Shown here one piece after another: positions 12,990-15,631 of a stretch of DNA of 15,631 bases; the stretch's first letter is position 1; every line of letters begins with the position of its first letter. Position numbers and translations under genes: made by a program. Below the pieces are notes generated by a model that had not been told where the DNA came from, did not search any database, and worked only from the letters and a program-made list of their open reading frames with translations. Source of the DNA: Phycisphaerae bacterium (lineage in GTDB: Bacteria; Planctomycetota; Phycisphaerae; Sedimentisphaerales; SG8-4); assembly GCA_030603035.1 (NCBI GenBank), contig JAUVYQ010000053.1, positions 1-15,631 on the forward strand. The letters are read 5' to 3'.

Positions 12990-14201
12990 TTAGCCCCCCG
13001 ACGGTTCCATTGAGAAGATCGGCAGATACAGTGCAAGAACTACTACCAATACAATCGCACCAACTACTATAATCATTATCGGCTCAAGCAAGCTCATCAA
13101 GGTGGTTATGATAGAATCGACCTTTCGTTCGTAATAGATGGCGGTTTTGTCGAGCACCTTGGGCAGTGAGCCGCTTTCTTCGCCGACCTGCATCATTTTG
13201 ATGAGCATATTAGGGAAGAAGCCGGTCTCGGCCATACTCGATGAGATGTTTGAGCCCCCGACAATTCGCTCTCTTGTTTGCGTTATCGCTGACCTTATAA
13301 TATCGTTACCGCTCATCGTAGAGAGAATATCGAATACCTCAAGCACCGAAACGCCTGCGGCAATTAACGTTGACATTGTTTTGCAGAACGTTACGACGAA
13401 GGCCTGGCTGAGTACCTTGCCGAACAAAGGCAGGCCCAGGGCGATTCTGCTAAATAAATAGTGGCCTTTTTTGGTTTTGGAGGTAAGAATTGCGGAAGTG
13501 ATTATCAGCAGCACAGAGCCGATAATATAGACAAGATTGTAGCGCAGCATATCGTAAACACCCATAAATCCCCGGGTAAAAGCGGGCAGTTCGGCGCCCA
13601 TTTGTTCAAAAATAGTGCTGAATCTCGGAACAACGAAAGCCATTATGAATATGACTATCAGGATAATAAATGTGAATACGAAGACCGGATACGCCATCGC
13701 TCCCTTGACCTTTTTCGCCAATTTATCGCGGTTGTCGAAATACTCCGCCAGTCTGCGCAGCGCTTCGGGGAGATTACCGCCGGTTTCACCGGCTAATATC
13801 ATCGCACAGGACAGCTGGTTGAAAACCTTCGGATATTCCGAGAGACAATCCGATAAAGGTTGACCTTTCTGCATTTTTTCCAGGATTTCTTGTAGAATTT
13901 GCTGAAGCTGTAAATTTTCTATATCTTCGCCGATGGCCTGTAAAGCAGTGGTAATGGGAATTCCCCCGTCTACCATTGTGTTCAACTGCCAGCAAAGCGC
14001 CGCCAGGTCCGCTGATTTGATACGCTTTCGGTGAGGTGTTGGGCGGGTTTTTTCGGCGGCCACGGACATCTCGTTGACAGAGATAGGTGTAAAGCCTTGT
14101 TCGCGAAGCCAGCTAAGCACGTCATTTGGGTAGGCCGCCTGTAAGAGGCCTTCCTTTCGCACTCCTGCCAAATCCCGGGCAATATACTTATAGTTTTTCA
14201 T
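12990..14201 (-). CDS. gspF: Inner-membrane platform protein GspF/PilC
   Basis: A 403-residue polytopic protein of normal length. The N-terminal segment KNYKYIARDLAGVRKEG is the usual PilC/GspF start. Two homologous GspF domains follow (about 70-190 and 275-395), each with the family pattern: LCWQLNTMVDGGIPITTAL with GETGGNLPEALRRLAEYF, and FCKTMSTLIAAGVSVLEVF with GEESGSLPKVLDKTAIYY. Membrane helices lie near 165-190, 220-240 and 370-395. It would anchor the ATPase ring and help extrude pilin. The start at 14201 has no strong Shine-Dalgarno. A 200-base gap to gspE holds a long inverted repeat and two heptamer arrays, unusual between two genes that normally touch. Confidence 0.93.
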   Translation of the reverse strand: MKNYKYIARDLAGVRKEGLLQAAYPNDVLSWLREQGFTPISVNEMSVAAEKTRPTPHRKRIKSADLAALCWQLNTMVDGGIPITTALQAIGEDIENLQLQQILQEILEKMQKGQPLSDCLSEYPKVFNQLSCAMILAGETGGNLPEALRRLAEYFDNRDKLAKKVKGAMAYPVFVFTFIILIVIFIMAFVVPRFSTIFEQMGAELPAFTRGFMGVYDMLRYNLVYIIGSVLLIITSAILTSKTKKGHYLFSRIALGLPLFGKVLSQAFVVTFCKTMSTLIAAGVSVLEVFDILSTMSGNDIIRSAITQTRERIVGGSNISSSMAETGFFPNMLIKMMQVGEESGSLPKVLDKTAIYYERKVDSIITTLMSLLEPIMIIVVGAIVLVVVLALYLPIFSMEPSGG

Positions 14202-14213
14202 TACATTAAGCTT

Positions 14214-14267
14214 ACCCAGTACTCACTTTGCCGTTCGTGCGGCCGATTATCAAAGTGAGTGCTGGGT
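14214..14267. repeat. Long inverted repeat between gspE and gspF
   Basis: Arms ACCCAGTACTCACTTTG (14214-14230) and CAAAGTGAGTGCTGGGT (14251-14267) pair over 17 bp with one G-T wobble; the loop is 20 bases. It lies 13 bases upstream of the gspF ATG. No T run follows the stem on either strand, so it is not a typical terminator. Confidence 0.65.
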
Positions 14268-14273
14268 GGGTAT

Positions 14274-14301
14274 CTTAAAACTTAAAACTTAAAACTTAAA
14301 A
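14274..14301. repeat. Perfect heptamer tandem repeat
   Basis: CTTAAAA is repeated four times without change (28 bases). It is the only perfect array in the window, perhaps the most recent. Confidence 0.85.
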
Positions 14302-14333
14302 TGTCATCGGCGTCAAAAAACCTTGAGTTTAGT

Positions 14334-14370
14334 AAAAAACGGAACTCTCCGCAGGGCGCCTAATGGCGGA
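14334..14370 (-). terminator. Weak terminator-like hairpin after gspE
   Basis: On the minus strand TCCGC and GCGGA (14370-14366 and 14352-14348) can pair, with a competing inner CGCC/GGCG, and TTTTTT follows nine bases later (14339-14334). The stem is short and the T run distant, so read-through into gspF is likely. Confidence 0.25.
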
Positions 14371-14373
14371 TTC

Positions 14374-14401
14374 TCGACACTCGTCATCCAGCATCAAACA
14401 T
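14374..14401. repeat. Four-unit heptamer array abutting the gspE stop
   Basis: TCGACAC, TCGTCAT, CCAGCAT, CAAACAT in register; the last base touches the gspE stop codon (14402-14404). Confidence 0.7.
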
Positions 14402-15631
14402 CTATGCTCTTATATTTTCTGTAAATGTTACGCTGAGGACCTCTTCGGCGGTGGTTAAACCCTGTAGCATTTTGCTTATGCCGCTTTCGAGTAACCCCCC
14501 ATAGCCTTTTTCACGTGCCATAGCTCTTATTTGCGATTCATTGCCGCCGGCAATGAGCTTTTCCCTCATATCGTTGTCCATAACCAGGAACTCAAATACG
14601 GGCAATCTACCCGAATAGCCCGTCCCTCCACAGGCTTTGCAGCCTTTGCCGTGGTAAAAGACAGCGTCCCTGGCCTGCTCTGGGGCAATTTCCAAACGCT
14701 TGAGGATTTCCTTACTTAAGGTTACAGGTTCTTTGCAGCGCGTACAAATTTTCCTCACAAGTCGCTGAGCAATGACTAAATTCAGCGTGGAAGCCAGCAA
14801 ATACGGCTCAATTCCCATATAGACCAGTCTGCTTATTGCACTGGGTGCGTCATTGGTATGGAAAGTGCTCAAGACGAGGTGGCCGGTCAAAGATGCTTTT
14901 ATCGCAATCTCGACCGTTTCTTTGTCCCGAATTTCACCTATTAGAACTATGTCGGGGTCCTGTCTTAAAATTGCCCGCAGGCATATTGCAAAATCGAGAT
15001 TGATTTCGGGCTTGATTTGAATCTGGTTAATCCCGGCAAGACGGTATTCGACAGGGTCCTCGACAGTCGTAATATTTTTCGTTGGGTCTTTCAGGTAATT
15101 TAGCGCTGAATATAATGTGGTGCTTTTACCACTGCCGGTCGGGCCGGTAACAACTATGATGCCGTGGGGCTGTGACAATATGGTTTTAAACTCTTCAAGA
15201 AGTTCGGGTTCAAAGCCAAGCTGATCGACGTCGTGGCTTGCGGCTGATGCGTCCAGGATTCGCATCACCACTTTTTCGCCGTATATTGTTGGAATTACCG
15301 ATACTCGGACATCTATATCTCTGCCGGTGGTCTTTATTTTGAATCGGCCGTCCTGGGGCAGTCTGCGTTCGGCAATGTCCATTTCGGAGAGAATCTTAAT
15401 TCTGGTGACAATCGCAGCCTGCATCTTTCTGGCCGGCGGGACCATATCACGAAGCACGCCGTCAATTCGCATGCGAATCATCATTGAATACTCCTGCGGC
15501 TCGATATGAATGTCACTTGCCCTGCTTTTAACCGCCTGGCTTAACAGCAAATCAACAAAGCGAATTACAGGCGGCTTGGTTGCAGCTAATTCGCCGCCGA
15601 TATCCGTCTCTGCCATATTAGCTTCGAGCGA
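14402..15631 (-). CDS. gspE: Secretion/pilus assembly ATPase GspE/PilB, N-terminus off the window
   Basis: 409 residues are visible, open at the right edge; the family usually has about 560, so the N-terminal domain is missing. In order: SRASDIHIEP, LPQDGRFK, Walker A GPTGSGKSTT, Asp box TTVEDPVEYR, Walker B LRQDPDIVLIGEIRD, His box LTGHLVLSTFHTND, and a zinc module with CTRC and CKAC cysteine pairs ahead of GYSGRLPVFE. All catalytic motifs are intact. The protein would form a cytoplasmic hexamer that powers pilin assembly through GspF. The four-cysteine zinc module is typical of GspE/PilB and absent from PilT-type retraction ATPases. As the first gene seen on the minus strand it probably leads the locus, whose start lies beyond the right edge. 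Confidence 0.95.
   Translation of the reverse strand, partial: SLEANMAETDIGGELAATKPPVIRFVDLLLSQAVKSRASDIHIEPQEYSMMIRMRIDGVLRDMVPPARKMQAAIVTRIKILSEMDIAERRLPQDGRFKIKTTGRDIDVRVSVIPTIYGEKVVMRILDASAASHDVDQLGFEPELLEEFKTILSQPHGIIVVTGPTGSGKSTTLYSALNYLKDPTKNITTVEDPVEYRLAGINQIQIKPEINLDFAICLRAILRQDPDIVLIGEIRDKETVEIAIKASLTGHLVLSTFHTNDAPSAISRLVYMGIEPYLLASTLNLVIAQRLVRKICTRCKEPVTLSKEILKRLEIAPEQARDAVFYHGKGCKACGGTGYSGRLPVFEFLVMDNDMREKLIAGGNESQIRAMAREKGYGGLLESGISKMLQGLTTAEEVLSVTFTENIRA

Noticed and set aside
1..15631. tRNA, rRNA, riboswitch or complete insertion sequence
   Set aside because: No cloverleaf, rRNA segment, known riboswitch core or transposase ORF could be seen on either strand.

Overview
The window reads as a piece of chromosome from an uncultured bacterium with moderate GC content. 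The gene set, the style of the major pilin and the character of the intergenic repeats best fit a planctomycete of the Phycisphaerae/Sedimentisphaerales kind. That placement is inference; there is no rRNA or tRNA here to fix it.

Left end (1-526): an open reading frame that runs off the left edge and ends inside a convincing integron attC site, so it looks like a gene cassette. Its first part holds a 36-bp repeat / 36-bp spacer / 36-bp repeat arrangement that resembles either the end of a CRISPR array or a coding duplication. Next come a small DUF4405-type membrane protein gene on the minus strand (587-907) and, divergently, an MscS-type mechanosensitive channel gene (1149-2297) that ends in a strong hairpin.

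Rest of the window (2334-15631, all minus strand, read from right to left): a long type IV pilus / type II secretion locus. The order is assembly ATPase GspE/PilB (cut by the right edge), platform protein GspF/PilC, major pilin GspG-like, two minor prepilins (GspI/PilV-like and GspJ/PilW-like), two paralogous PilX-like proteins with C-terminal surface domains, PilM, PilN, PilO, a ParA-type ATPase, a GspC/PilP-like connector and the secretin PilQ/GspD. Together they would make the cytoplasmic motor, the inner-membrane platform, the pseudopilus fibre with tip components, the periplasmic alignment complex and the outer-membrane pore. The prepilin peptidase, a PilT retraction ATPase and the start of gspE are not in the window.

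Most unusual are the gaps. Nearly every intergenic space holds degenerate short tandem repeats with a period of mostly 7 bp (8 or 9 bp in some), often folded as imperfect palindromes. Several begin within a few bases of a stop codon. Two hairpin-rich elements sit in frame inside pilM and add about 50 residues. A 41-bp element is duplicated upstream of the two pilin-encoding segments. The parA tail is a 30-bp triplication that carries the pilP ribosome-binding site.
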